Assembly (NCBI GenBank): GCA_947259395.1
Contig: CAMYMN010000014.1
Coordinates: forward strand, 5,693-69,692
Direction: 5' to 3'
Source: an uncultured Gammaproteobacteria bacterium
GTDB taxonomy: Bacteria; Pseudomonadota; Gammaproteobacteria; Arenicellales; JAANXG01
DNA length: 64,000 nt
Part shown: piece by piece, positions 32,979-44,100 of the stretch
Numbering within the stretch: position 1 is the stretch's first letter
How the letters are laid out: each line of letters begins with the position of its first letter
The notes under the pieces: model-generated
Database searches by the model: none
What the model saw: only the letters and a program-made list of their open reading frames with translations
What the model was told of the DNA's origin: nothing
Translations under genes and position numbers: made by a program

Positions 32979-33822
32979 AAACACCCCCGCAAAGGACACG
33001 TTTATCTCCCATCTGCTCGAGCTGCGTGATCGGTTATTGCGCAGTATTCTTGCGGTGTTAGTCGTATTCCTGATTGCCGCACCATTTGCGAACACCCTAT
33101 ATGAATACTTCGCTGCGCCGTTGATGGCGGCATTGCCAGAAGGCAATACCATGATATCTACCGAGCCGCACGGTCCGTTCTTCGTGCCTTTCAAGTTTGC
33201 ATTTGCGGTGGCGGTGGCGGTTGCCATCCCGTACTTGCTCTATCAACTTTGGGAGTTCGTCGCCCCCGGTCTATACGCGAATGAAAAACGTCTGGTGGTG
33301 CCGTTAATGGCATCCAGTACGATGTTATTTTATTTGGGGATCGCATTCGCGTATTACCTGGTTTTTCCAATTATCTTTACTTTCTTCGCCAGCACTGCGC
33401 CCGAAGGGGTAGCAGTAATGACCGACATCAACGCCTACCTCAGCTTTGCGTTAAAGCTGTTTTTCGCATTCGGCATCGCGTTTGAGGTGCCGATTGCAAC
33501 AGTGTTGCTGGTCAAGGCCGGAGTGACGACACCGGAGCGTTTAGCCACTAAGCGACCCTATATCATTGTTGGGGCGTTTGTGGTCGGCATGTTGCTCACG
33601 CCGCCGGACATCTTCTCACAGACCATGCTTGCAGTGCCGGTATGGGTGTTATTTGAATTAGGCGTCGTCCTGTCCCGGCGTATTAAACCCAAGAATGCTG
33701 ATGCAGCCGAAGATGAACAAGCCGATGCTGAAGACGATAGCGGTGAAGATTTCGTTGAATTCGATGATGAAGACATTGACCATGAGCTCGGCGCTGCTGA
33801 AAAAGAGCTGGATAAGCTTTGA
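32962..33822 (+). CDS. tatC: Sec-independent translocase TatC
   Basis: FISHLLELRDRLLRS; YQLWEFVAPGLYANEKR; acidic C-terminal tail; likely start M at 32962. Confidence 0.95.
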   Translation: MPAQAKNTPAKDTFISHLLELRDRLLRSILAVLVVFLIAAPFANTLYEYFAAPLMAALPEGNTMISTEPHGPFFVPFKFAFAVAVAVAIPYLLYQLWEFVAPGLYANEKRLVVPLMASSTMLFYLGIAFAYYLVFPIIFTFFASTAPEGVAVMTDINAYLSFALKLFFAFGIAFEVPIATVLLVKAGVTTPERLATKRPYIIVGAFVVGMLLTPPDIFSQTMLAVPVWVLFELGVVLSRRIKPKNADAAEDEQADAEDDSGEDFVEFDDEDIDHELGAAEKELDKL

Positions 33823-33939
33823 GTCGAATTCGCCGGAGGAAAATTGGCTCAGTTACGGTTGGCTGTGCTCCCGGGCGCGATTGAATAATAAGCGCAAACA
33901 ATCGCGGTCAACGGAATTATCACGATCGAGTAAACATAG

Positions 33940-35802
33940 ATGCGAGGGTCCATGATCAAGTCAAAAATGCGGTTATTGGTTGTTACATTGTGGATGTTCG
34001 CCGGCTCGTTATGGGCTGCGCCGACGCTGGTGAATCAATTGGCCAACCACCCCTCCCCTTATCTTGCGCTGCACGGGACGGATCCGGTGGCATGGCAGGA
34101 CTGGAATTTGCAAGCGACGCGGTTGGCGAGAGAGCAGGGCAAGCTGCTGTATATATCGATCGGTTACTTCTCTTGCCATTGGTGTCACGTGATGCAGCGC
34201 GAAAGTTATAAGAATCCAAAAATAGCCGAGATCCTGAATAAGAATTTCATCCCGGTAAAGGTCGATAGAGAACTAGAGCCGGCTTTGGATGCGCAGATGA
34301 TCGATTTTGTGGAGGCCACCCAGGGCCGGGGCGGTTGGCCGCTCAATGTATTTCTGACCCCGCAGGGACATGCCCTGTACGCGGTATTGTATTTACCGCC
34401 TGCCAACTTCGAGGACCTTTTAATCCGCCTGAATCAGCTATGGCAACAAGACCCCCAACGGCTGGCAGAGGTGGCGCGCCGCGAGGCAAGAGGCGGTAAG
34501 GGCCCGGGGGCTCCGAGACTGTCTCCCCAGCAGGTGGCCGACTATACCCAAAGCTTGATCAGCATGGCGTTGCAACATGCGGATGATATCCAAGGCGGAT
34601 TTGGCACTCAGAATAAGTTTCCTAGCGTCCCTCAGTTGCAATTCTTACTCGACCAATACATCCGCAAACCAGACGCCAATATTCGTGAAATACTAGAACT
34701 GACGTTGGATCAGATGGCCGCCCACGGCTTGTTTGATCATATCGGTGGCGGCTTTTTCCGTTATACCGTGGATCCCGATTGGGAGACACCGCATTTCGAG
34801 AAGATGCTGTACGACAATGCTCTCCTTTCCCGGTTGTACTTACGAGCGGCGGTTGCGTTGAGCCGCAACGATTATCTCGCGGTGGCGCGCAGGACTCTAG
34901 ACTTTATGATGCGCGAGATGACCGATGCGAGCGGTGCCCTGTATGCGTCTTTTTCCGCGGTCGATGACCAAGATGTAGAGGGAGGCTATTACTTGTGGGA
35001 CGATGAAGAATTGATGCAAGTGTTGAGCGATGCAGAATACGCAGTGGTCAAGCGGGCGTGGCGAATGAGTGACGCGCCCCCATTTGAATACGGTTATTTA
35101 CCGATGGGTAATGTGGATGTGTTGTCCATTGTCAAGGAGGTCGGCAAGAATGAGGACGACATCACAGCGTTGTTACAGAGCGCACAGCAGAAGATGAAAG
35201 CAGTCCGGGAACGCCGTGGACTACCCGTAGACACAAAGCTGCTCGCTGGTTGGAACGGATTGGCGTTGGCGAGCTTCGCCGAGGCAGCACGGGTACTCAA
35301 GGAACCTGAATACCGGGATGCCGCTCGTAGAATCAAAGATTATTTGGCGAACAAGCTATGGGACGGCCGTAGTTTGCGCCGCGCTGTTACCAAGGATGGT
35401 GCGATCGGACAAGTCGTTTTGGAGGACTATGCCTATGTCGCTGAGGGTCTGCTGGCATGGTCGGAGTTGACCGAAGATGACGATGAGTTGCGCCTGGCCG
35501 CGGATGTGATTAGAGAGTCTTGGAGACGTTTCTATAAACGGGGCTGGATACTGGCGGAAGACAGTCTGATTGCGCAGCCTGCGTCTCAGGACGCATTAAT
35601 GGACGGACCGATGCCGGCGCCTTCGGGGGTGCTCGCCAAAGCGTCGCTGTCTATTGCGCAACGGACTAAAGACGTGCAACTTCGGAACCAAGTGTTTTCC
35701 GCATTGAACAGTGGGCACGACCAGATTGCGGAAAATCCATTTTGGTTCGCAAGTCACATCGACGCGATGATTGTGGCGCAACAAACGGTAGTGAAGGAGT
35801 AG
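33940..35802 (+). CDS. DUF255 thioredoxin-domain protein (YyaL/SPATA20-like)
   Basis: NHPSPYLALHGTDPVAWQDW; CHWCHVMQRESY; QGRGGWPLNVFLTPQG. Confidence 0.9.
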   Translation: MRGSMIKSKMRLLVVTLWMFAGSLWAAPTLVNQLANHPSPYLALHGTDPVAWQDWNLQATRLAREQGKLLYISIGYFSCHWCHVMQRESYKNPKIAEILNKNFIPVKVDRELEPALDAQMIDFVEATQGRGGWPLNVFLTPQGHALYAVLYLPPANFEDLLIRLNQLWQQDPQRLAEVARREARGGKGPGAPRLSPQQVADYTQSLISMALQHADDIQGGFGTQNKFPSVPQLQFLLDQYIRKPDANIREILELTLDQMAAHGLFDHIGGGFFRYTVDPDWETPHFEKMLYDNALLSRLYLRAAVALSRNDYLAVARRTLDFMMREMTDASGALYASFSAVDDQDVEGGYYLWDDEELMQVLSDAEYAVVKRAWRMSDAPPFEYGYLPMGNVDVLSIVKEVGKNEDDITALLQSAQQKMKAVRERRGLPVDTKLLAGWNGLALASFAEAARVLKEPEYRDAARRIKDYLANKLWDGRSLRRAVTKDGAIGQVVLEDYAYVAEGLLAWSELTEDDDELRLAADVIRESWRRFYKRGWILAEDSLIAQPASQDALMDGPMPAPSGVLAKASLSIAQRTKDVQLRNQVFSALNSGHDQIAENPFWFASHIDAMIVAQQTVVKE

Positions 35803-36147
35803 CCGGGGTGGTTACGCGACTGGGTGCGTTGTCAATCTAAGTAAAGGGTAGGTTCGGGGGTACAAAAAACTTGTTGAAACAATAGGCTCCCGAGGGCTTA
35901 GTTTGTTCACCTGAAAAAGCCTCATTCGAGATGGCTGACCCCGGCGCCGATAGTACCGATGGTGATGAGCGGCACGAGCTCAGGGCCCTTGACACATCTG
36001 CTATAATCCCACGGTTCCGGCTGGCAACACATCTCTAAATGGAAGCAAATTAGTCTCGTCAATTCAGAAAAGATGCGCCAGCAAGCGTTCGAGACAGAAG
36101 ATTCTGCTCGCCGATTCGGCGGGGTATAAATCCCAAGGAGCGTTATC

Positions 36148-36744
36148 GTGGACGATCGCGTAGACACTAAGCGGCGCCGATTTTTGACCAAAGTAACAGT
36201 GGCCGCGTGGGCTGTGGGCGGCACTGTCGCTGCATTTCCCTTCATTCGTAGCATGACCCCTAGCGAACGGGCGAGAGCGGCCGGCGCTCCGGTGGCAATC
36301 GACATCAGCAGGTTGGAGCCCGGCCAGATGATCAAGGAAGAATGGCGCGGTAAGCCGGTTTGGATCGTTCGTCGCACGACCGAGATGTTGGACAAGTTGA
36401 TGACCCTGGATGATCTGTTGGCCGATCCCGGTTCCGAGCGCAGCGATCAGCCCGCCTATGCACAAAATCCGCATCGGTCGCGCATGCCGGAGGTGCTGGT
36501 GATGATCGGTGTGTGTACTCACTTGGGTTGTTCCCCAGTGCAAAACTTCGCAATTGGTCCGGCTTCCGGACTCGGCGATGATTGGCCCGGTGGTTTCTTC
36601 TGCCCATGCCACGGCTCCAAGTTTGATCTTTCCGGGCGTGTCTATAAGAACGTTCCCGCCCCCACGAATCTCGTGGTGCCACCCTATAAGTTTTTAAACG
36701 ATACACTAATTCTTGTTGGTGAAGACGATGGGGGGACTGCTTAA
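36148..36744 (+). CDS. petA: Ubiquinol-cytochrome c reductase iron-sulfur (Rieske) subunit
   Basis: TAT-like N-terminus RRRFLTKVTVAAW; CTHLGC...FFCPCHGSKFD; GTG start. Confidence 0.97.
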   Translation: MDDRVDTKRRRFLTKVTVAAWAVGGTVAAFPFIRSMTPSERARAAGAPVAIDISRLEPGQMIKEEWRGKPVWIVRRTTEMLDKLMTLDDLLADPGSERSDQPAYAQNPHRSRMPEVLVMIGVCTHLGCSPVQNFAIGPASGLGDDWPGGFFCPCHGSKFDLSGRVYKNVPAPTNLVVPPYKFLNDTLILVGEDDGGTA

Positions 36745-37997
36745 TGATTAGGGTTTTGAATTGGATAGACGAGCGATTTCCGGTCAGGCAACTCTGGAAT
36801 GAACACTTAGCGCATTATTACGCGCCCAAGAATTTTAATTTCTGGTACTACTTTGGTTCGCTGGCCATATTGGTGTTTGTGATTCAGATCGTTACTGGTA
36901 TTTTTCTAACCATGCATTACAAGCCATCATCGGAGCATGCGTTTGCGTCGGTGGAATACATCATGCGGGATGTGCCTTGGGGATGGTTGATTCGCTATAT
37001 GCATGCGGTAGGGGCCTCGGCATTCTTTGTCATTATCTACTTGCATATGTTCAGAGCGTTACTGTATGGATCACACCGAGAACCCCGCGAATTGGTATGG
37101 CTGCTCGGCTGCATTATGTATGTGTTGTTGATGGCTGAGGCATTCATGGGATATTTGTTGCCGTGGGGTAATATGTCTTATTGGGGTGCGCAGGTAATCA
37201 TCTCGCTATTCACCGCCATTCCCTGGGCCGGCGACGCACTTGCGGAGTGGCTTCGCGGCGATTTCGTTGTCTCCGATGCAACATTGAATCGCTTCTTTGC
37301 TTTTCATGTGGCGCTAATACCCCTGGTTCTTACCGGGCTCGTAGTCATACATATCCTGGCGTTGCATGCGGTAGGGTCCAACAATCCGGATGGTATCGAG
37401 ATAAAGAAAATCAAAGACGAAGATGGCAACCCCAAAGATGGAATACCTTTTCATCCCTACTACACGGTGAAGGATCTGTTCGGAGCGGTGGTGTTTTTAA
37501 TCGTATTTCTTGGTGTGGTGTTCTTTATACCCGAGTTATTTGGCCTGTTTTTAGAGAAGGATAATTTCCAACCGGCAAGCATATTGCAGACGCCATCGGA
37601 TATCGTCCCGCTTTGGTATTTCACGCCTTTCTACTCCATCTTGAGGGCGGTGACGTATCCGCTGTTTGGCATAGATGCCAAATTTTGGGGTGTGGTGTGT
37701 ATGGGCTTGTCAATCGTGCTGTTCTTTCTACTCCCGTGGTTGGATCGGTCGCCGGTAAAGTCAATTCGGTACCGCGGTTGGATGTATAAGACGGCGCTCA
37801 CGTTGTTTACCATCAGTTTTATCGTGTTGGGATATCTAGGCATGAAAAATCCACAACATGTGGATTTGTTCTGGTTTCCTAATCTGGTTTGGGCCCAGTT
37901 TCTCTTCTTCATCTACTTCGGCTTTTTCTTGCTCATGCCCCTGTATACGAAGTGGGATAAAACAAAACCAGAGCCGGAAAGAGTGACTTTCAAATGA
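36744..37997 (+). CDS. petB: Cytochrome b subunit of bc1 complex
   Basis: VTGIFLTMHYKPSSEHAFASVEYIMRDVPWGWLIRYMHAVGAS; PPWG-type ADPW region. Confidence 0.97.
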   Translation: MIRVLNWIDERFPVRQLWNEHLAHYYAPKNFNFWYYFGSLAILVFVIQIVTGIFLTMHYKPSSEHAFASVEYIMRDVPWGWLIRYMHAVGASAFFVIIYLHMFRALLYGSHREPRELVWLLGCIMYVLLMAEAFMGYLLPWGNMSYWGAQVIISLFTAIPWAGDALAEWLRGDFVVSDATLNRFFAFHVALIPLVLTGLVVIHILALHAVGSNNPDGIEIKKIKDEDGNPKDGIPFHPYYTVKDLFGAVVFLIVFLGVVFFIPELFGLFLEKDNFQPASILQTPSDIVPLWYFTPFYSILRAVTYPLFGIDAKFWGVVCMGLSIVLFFLLPWLDRSPVKSIRYRGWMYKTALTLFTISFIVLGYLGMKNPQHVDLFWFPNLVWAQFLFFIYFGFFLLMPLYTKWDKTKPEPERVTFK

Positions 37998-38716
37998 AAA
38001 GATTGGCCGTATTTTTGTTGTTGGTCACGAGTGCGCCGGGGAGTATGGCCGCCAGCGAGAATCTGCCGCTGGATTCGGTATACATAAACTTGAGTGATAA
38101 GGCGTCGTTACAACGTGGTGCACGATTATTCGTTAATTACTGTTTGTCGTGTCACAGTGCCGCTTACATGCGTTATCGACGTATGGCAAAAGATCTCGAT
38201 ATCAGCGAGGAGCTATTAAAAGAAAATCTAATGTTCGCCGGTGATAAGCCCGGTGACTTAATGCGCACTACAATGCCGGCAGATTATGCGAAAAACTGGT
38301 TTGGCGTGGTCCCACCGGATCTCACCCTCATAGCTCGGGTGCGTAAACCGGATTGGATCTTTACCTACCTGCGCAGTTTCTATCTGGACGAGAGCTCGCC
38401 GAGTGGTTGGAATAATAGTTTATTTGAGAATGTGGCTATGCCGCATGTTCTTTACGGACTGCAAGGCAATCAACGTCTCGTTAGCAAAAACGGGGCAGAC
38501 AACGGTAAGCCTGTTTTCACGCTCGAGAAGGCTGGGACCATGGCGCCTGAGGAATACGATAACGCGGTCAGAGATCTAACTAATTTTCTTGTGTATTTGG
38601 GAGAACCGGTCAAACTCGATCGTTATCTCCTAGGTGTATTCGTGATGTTGTTTTTAGGGGGTTTGTTGGTTTTATCGTACCTGCTGAAAAAAGAATACTG
38701 GAAAGACCTGCACTAA
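37994..38716 (+). CDS. petC: Cytochrome c1
   Basis: YCLSCHSAAYMRYRR haem motif; C-terminal TM. Confidence 0.96.
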   Translation: MKRLAVFLLLVTSAPGSMAASENLPLDSVYINLSDKASLQRGARLFVNYCLSCHSAAYMRYRRMAKDLDISEELLKENLMFAGDKPGDLMRTTMPADYAKNWFGVVPPDLTLIARVRKPDWIFTYLRSFYLDESSPSGWNNSLFENVAMPHVLYGLQGNQRLVSKNGADNGKPVFTLEKAGTMAPEEYDNAVRDLTNFLVYLGEPVKLDRYLLGVFVMLFLGGLLVLSYLLKKEYWKDLH

Positions 38717-38771
38717 TATCTTGATAGAGATTCATCAATCCGTAACAGCGAATAAGAGCAGAGTTGAAGAC

Positions 38772-39395
38772 ATGGTGACCCCCTCCGGCAGGAAACCGAT
38801 CATGGCGCTATATTCAGGAACTGACTGTTTATACAGTCATGGATGTCGTATCGTGCTGTTCGAGAAGGAAGTGGAATGTCAGATAATCTATGTCGACGAT
38901 GACCGGCCTTCAGAAGAACTTGCCGAGCTAAATCCATACAATGAAACGCCAACGCTATTGGATCGGGATTTGGTGCTTTACGGAGCGCAGATCATAAACG
39001 AATACTTGGATGAGCGCCTGCCTCACCCTCCTCTGATGCCCGTAGATCCCGTAAATCGCGGGCGTGCACGTTTGATGATGACGCGTGTGCAAAGAGATTG
39101 GCTAGTGCCATTGGTCAGCAGCGAGAATGCAACCCGGCCGGAAGTCAAACGAATCCGATCGACTATGCGTGATGGTTTAATTTCGATTTCGCCCCTGTTC
39201 CGAGAACAGGCGTATATGCTCGGTGACGAATTCAGCCTCGTGGATTGTTTTGTTGCGCCGTTGCTTTGGCGGCTGCAGTCGTGGGAGATAGAACTACCAC
39301 GGCAGGCAAAACCGGTACTCGATTACGCACAAAGATTGTTTGAGAAGTCGTCATTCACTTCCAGCCTTAGCGAACTAGAGCGGGAACTTCGTTGA
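38772..39395 (+). CDS. sspA: Stringent starvation protein A (GST fold)
   Basis: MALYSGTDCLYSHGCRIVLFEKEVECQIIYVDDDRPSEELAELNPYNETPTLLDRDLVL. Confidence 0.93.
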   Translation: MVTPSGRKPIMALYSGTDCLYSHGCRIVLFEKEVECQIIYVDDDRPSEELAELNPYNETPTLLDRDLVLYGAQIINEYLDERLPHPPLMPVDPVNRGRARLMMTRVQRDWLVPLVSSENATRPEVKRIRSTMRDGLISISPLFREQAYMLGDEFSLVDCFVAPLLWRLQSWEIELPRQAKPVLDYAQRLFEKSSFTSSLSELERELR

Positions 39396-39405
39396 ATCAG
39401 AATCG

Positions 39406-39783
39406 ATGACAAGCACAAAACCATACCTGATCCGTGCGATCCGGGATTGGGCGCTGGACAACGATCTTACGCCGCAAATATTGGTGGATGTCACGATGGA
39501 AGGTGTCGACGTACCCGAACAACATGCTAACTCCGGCCAGATCATACTCAACATCGGCGACCAAGCGGTGCAGTTAGAACAGATGGACAACGCGATCATG
39601 GCGTTTTCCGCCAGATTTGGTGGTGTGCCGCGTCAGGTTACCGTGCCCATGGAATCAGTAATCGCTATTTACGCGCGGGAGAATGGGCAAGGTATTTTCT
39701 TCAGGGATCCTCAAAATCCAACCGAACCGGGTCCGGAAGCTGACAATAAATCGACTAAACCCCATCTCAAGCTAATCAAGTGA
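39406..39783 (+). CDS. sspB: ClpXP protease specificity-enhancing factor SspB
   Basis: KPYLIRAIRDWALDNDLTPQILVD; FSARFGGVPRQVTVPMESVIAIYARENGQGIFF. Confidence 0.94.
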   Translation: MTSTKPYLIRAIRDWALDNDLTPQILVDVTMEGVDVPEQHANSGQIILNIGDQAVQLEQMDNAIMAFSARFGGVPRQVTVPMESVIAIYARENGQGIFFRDPQNPTEPGPEADNKSTKPHLKLIK

Positions 39784-39862
39784 CGACGCTAAGGTGCGCT
39801 TGAAATCGATTCATGTGCACCTCATCTACCTAATTTGAGCGTTGTCGCTACCAGGCATAGTT

Positions 39863-40417
39863 ATGACTAATACAATTTTCCAGTCCTTGCATGGCACCAC
39901 AATTGTGTCGGTTCGGCGCGGTAACAACGTGGTTATCGGTGGTGACGGACAAGTTTCCATGGGCCAAACCATTATGAAAGGTAACGCGCGCAAGGTACGG
40001 CGCTTGTCCAAGGATCGGGTCGTGGCCGGGTTTGCCGGCGGCACCGCCGATGCGTTTACGCTGTTCGAGCGCTTTGAGGGGAAGTTGGAAAAACACCAAG
40101 GCAATCTAACCCGTTCAGCGGTTGAGTTAGCCAAAGATTGGCGTACCGATCGGATCTTGAGACGTTTGGAGGCGCTATTAGCGGTGGCTGACAAAGATGC
40201 TTCGCTGATTATCTCCGGAAACGGTGATGTTATCGAACCGGAAGATGGTTTGATGGCAATCGGTTCTGGAGGTCCTTACGCCCAGGCTGCAGCGCGAGCG
40301 CTACTGGATAATACTGGCTTGGAACCTCGTGCCATAGTCGAGAAAAGTCTGGATATAGCAGCTGATATCTGTGTGTATACGAATAGGCATGTGACTATCG
40401 AAGAACTGGAGGGTTGA
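39863..40417 (+). CDS. hslV: ATP-dependent protease subunit HslV
   Basis: [38 protein letters not shown]. Confidence 0.97.
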   Translation: MTNTIFQSLHGTTIVSVRRGNNVVIGGDGQVSMGQTIMKGNARKVRRLSKDRVVAGFAGGTADAFTLFERFEGKLEKHQGNLTRSAVELAKDWRTDRILRRLEALLAVADKDASLIISGNGDVIEPEDGLMAIGSGGPYAQAAARALLDNTGLEPRAIVEKSLDIAADICVYTNRHVTIEELEG

Positions 40418-40424
40418 AATCAAG

Positions 40425-41762
40425 ATGTCATCGATGACGCCTCGTGAGATTGTCGAAGAGTTGGATAAGCACATCGTTGGCCAGGACGCGGCCAAACGCG
40501 CGGTCGCGATTGCACTGCGCAATCGCTGGCGGCGCCGTCAAGTCCCAGATGAGGAACTGAGAAACGAGATTACGCCAAAAAATATTCTCATGATCGGTCC
40601 TACGGGAGTGGGAAAAACAGAAATTGCGCGACGTCTCGCCAAGCTGGCGAGGGCACCTTTCGTAAAGGTGGAGGCAACTAAATTTACTGAAGTTGGCTAT
40701 GTGGGACGGGAAGTGGATTCTATTATTCGTGATCTCGTCGACACCGCAGTGAAGATGACGCGTGAAGAAGAGATTGAGAAGGTACGGCCCCGCGCCGAGG
40801 ACGCCGCGGAAGAAAGAATTTTGGACATATTGCTACCGCCAGCGAGGAAGTACGGTGATGATGAGCCTGCATCCAGCGCCGACGATAGTGCCGGGAGACA
40901 ACGCTTTCGGAAACTTCTACGCGAGGGGCAGCTTGACGAGAAGGAAATCGAGATCGAAATTAGCATGCCCTCTTTGGGTGTTGAGATATTCGGACCCCCC
41001 GGCATGGAGGAAATGACGAGCCAGCTGCAGAATATGATGCAGGGGTTTGGCGGACGGAAAACGAGTACGCGCAAGGTCAAAGTAGTCGAGGCACTCAAGC
41101 TGCTTACTGAAGAAGAGGCGGCAAAATTAATTAACGAAGAGGACATAAAATTGCGAGCATTGGAGCGCGTCGAGGAGGATGGAATCGTGTTTCTCGATGA
41201 ACTCGATAAGATCGTTGGCCGCTCCGAGACCCATGGGCCCGATGTGTCGCGGGAGGGGGTACAACGTGATCTGTTGCCGCTCGTGGAGGGCAGTACGGTA
41301 TCGACCAAGTATGGGATGGTGAAGACGGACCACATTCTGTTTATCGCCTCTGGTGCATTTCAGTTGACAAAGCCTTCGGATCTCATTCCAGAGTTGCAGG
41401 GTCGACTACCGATACGTGTTGAGCTCGACGCGCTAAACACCGAAGATTTTGTGAAAATTCTCACCGAACCGGATGCGTCGTTAACGGAGCAATATCAGGC
41501 GCTGCTCGAGACCGAAGGTGTGTCCTTGAGTTTCACGGAAAACGGTGTACGGCGTGTCGCAGAATTGGCGTGGCAAGTGAACGAGCAGACCGAAAATATT
41601 GGCGCCCGGCGACTGCACACAATGATAGAGCGATTGCTGGAGCTGGTGTCCTTCGAGGCTGCCGACCGCGACGGGCAAGAAATCAGTATCGATGCGGACT
41701 ACGTCGATGAGCACCTGAAAGACGTCCTTGGAGACGAAGATCTGGCCCGCTACATCCTGTAA
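40425..41762 (+). CDS. hslU: ATP-dependent protease ATPase subunit HslU
   Basis: [49 protein letters not shown]. Confidence 0.98.
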   Translation: MSSMTPREIVEELDKHIVGQDAAKRAVAIALRNRWRRRQVPDEELRNEITPKNILMIGPTGVGKTEIARRLAKLARAPFVKVEATKFTEVGYVGREVDSIIRDLVDTAVKMTREEEIEKVRPRAEDAAEERILDILLPPARKYGDDEPASSADDSAGRQRFRKLLREGQLDEKEIEIEISMPSLGVEIFGPPGMEEMTSQLQNMMQGFGGRKTSTRKVKVVEALKLLTEEEAAKLINEEDIKLRALERVEEDGIVFLDELDKIVGRSETHGPDVSREGVQRDLLPLVEGSTVSTKYGMVKTDHILFIASGAFQLTKPSDLIPELQGRLPIRVELDALNTEDFVKILTEPDASLTEQYQALLETEGVSLSFTENGVRRVAELAWQVNEQTENIGARRLHTMIERLLELVSFEAADRDGQEISIDADYVDEHLKDVLGDEDLARYIL

Positions 41763-41859
41763 TAAACAGACCTTGTCGACCCCTTGAAATTTGACTCGCC
41801 ATCCCCACCTTAACAACGAGAACGCGGTGCAAACCGTAACCTTTAGATTGGAGGTAGCG

Positions 41860-42306
41860 ATGAACGAGATTGTAAGAACCCCTGAACGGCATTCCGTTTG
41901 GGACGTATTTAACGATTTGGATAATGTTTTCGAGGGATTTTTACGGCCGACGCGCCGGAATTACGACGGTGGTGCCTTGGTGCCCGCGCTGGACGTTAGC
42001 GAGACCGACCACGAGTATTTGGTCAAGGCTGAACTACCGGGGATTAAAAAGGACGATCTTGAAGTAGAGATTCACGATGGCGTGTTGACCATCAACGCGG
42101 AAACCAAGTACGAAAACGAACACAAGGAAGATGGCCGCATCATCCGCCAGGAACGACGGTATGGGAAATTTGTCCGCAGTATGCGCCTCGGAGACGAGGT
42201 GGACAAAGAGAAAGTTATGGCGGAATACAAGGATGGCGTGCTTACGCTCAGGCTACCCAAGGCTGAGGCGGTGAAGCCGAAAAAGATTGCAGTTAATGTA
42301 GTCTGA
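41860..42306 (+). CDS. Hsp20/alpha-crystallin family small heat shock protein
   Basis: ALDVSETDHEYLVKAELPGIKKDDLEVEIHDGVLTINAE; ORF trimmed to ATG at 41860 after GGAGGT. Confidence 0.94.
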   Translation: MNEIVRTPERHSVWDVFNDLDNVFEGFLRPTRRNYDGGALVPALDVSETDHEYLVKAELPGIKKDDLEVEIHDGVLTINAETKYENEHKEDGRIIRQERRYGKFVRSMRLGDEVDKEKVMAEYKDGVLTLRLPKAEAVKPKKIAVNVV

Positions 42307-42338
42307 TCAAAACCTGTAAATTAGGTAACAGAAAAATA

Positions 42339-42366
42339 AAGGGCCGCGTGAGCGGCCCTTTTTTTA
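42339..42366 (+). terminator. Rho-independent terminator
   Basis: AAGGGCCGC GTGA GCGGCCCTT followed by TTTTT. Confidence 0.9.
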
Positions 42367-42404
42367 ATTGTCTCTCTGGCAGTGAGCAAATAGATGCTCA
42401 TTGA

Positions 42405-43391
<987 letters not shown>

Positions 43392-43413
43392 CTACACCCG
43401 GGGTCTGCGACAG

Positions 43414-44076
43414 TCATAAATTCTTGCTGCCAATGGCCAGTTGGTTGCATCGCGCAACGTTCTCCATCATGCGCTGCTCAAACTCGTTGACCAAGGTTTC
43501 GATTCCAGACCTCAAGTGTTGTTTAGTCACGAAAAACGGTTCCCCGATACACACGTAAACAGTGGAGAAGGGTTTAGGGATCTTGTGTTGGTCCCAACTC
43601 TTGTTGAACACCCACTGTCGTGAGCACTCGATATGATATGGAACCAGGGGGCATGCGGAGAGACCGGCAATCCATAACGCTCCGGGTTGGAGTTGGTATT
43701 TAGGTCCGCGGGGTCCATCTGGGGTTACCGCCGCCAAGCGGCCGGCGCGCAGCGCCCGCACCATATCTCGAATCGCTTTGTCCCCAGCGGTAGAACTCGA
43801 ACCGCGGATGGGATCATTGCCGAATGCTGCAATGCCACGGGCTATGAGTTCCCCGTCTTCGCTGGCACTGGCCATCATTGCAACCGTCTGACCGCGTTCG
43901 GCCCATACTGCAGACGCGGTATTGTTGTGCCAGGCGGCATATATCCATGGTTGACCTTGGATCTTGAGATTCTCGATGTTTTCCTCGCCAATGCGTCGCA
44001 CCCGGCACGTGATCATGATCGCGCACATGATCCACTTGTAAAGAATAGGAACGGTAGTAAGAACGAGCGGATTCAA
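43414..44076 (-). CDS. DUF374-type lysophospholipid acyltransferase
   Basis: IYAAWHNNTASAVWAERGQTVAMMASASEDGELIARGIAAFGNDPIRGSSSTAGDKAIRDM...TPDGPRGPKY. Confidence 0.88.
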   Translation of the reverse strand: MNPLVLTTVPILYKWIMCAIMITCRVRRIGEENIENLKIQGQPWIYAAWHNNTASAVWAERGQTVAMMASASEDGELIARGIAAFGNDPIRGSSSTAGDKAIRDMVRALRAGRLAAVTPDGPRGPKYQLQPGALWIAGLSACPLVPYHIECSRQWVFNKSWDQHKIPKPFSTVYVCIGEPFFVTKQHLRSGIETLVNEFEQRMMENVARCNQLAIGSKNL

Positions 44077-44100
44077 GCTGGTCCAAGGAAAACTGGAGAG

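Noticed and set aside
35989-36007. TTGACA...TATAAT upstream of petA
   Set aside because: Only 7 nt between the hexamers, incompatible with a sigma70 promoter (~17 nt).
40697-41335. 212-aa minus-strand ORF opposite hslU
   Set aside because: Antisense shadow (S/R-rich) of a highly conserved gene.
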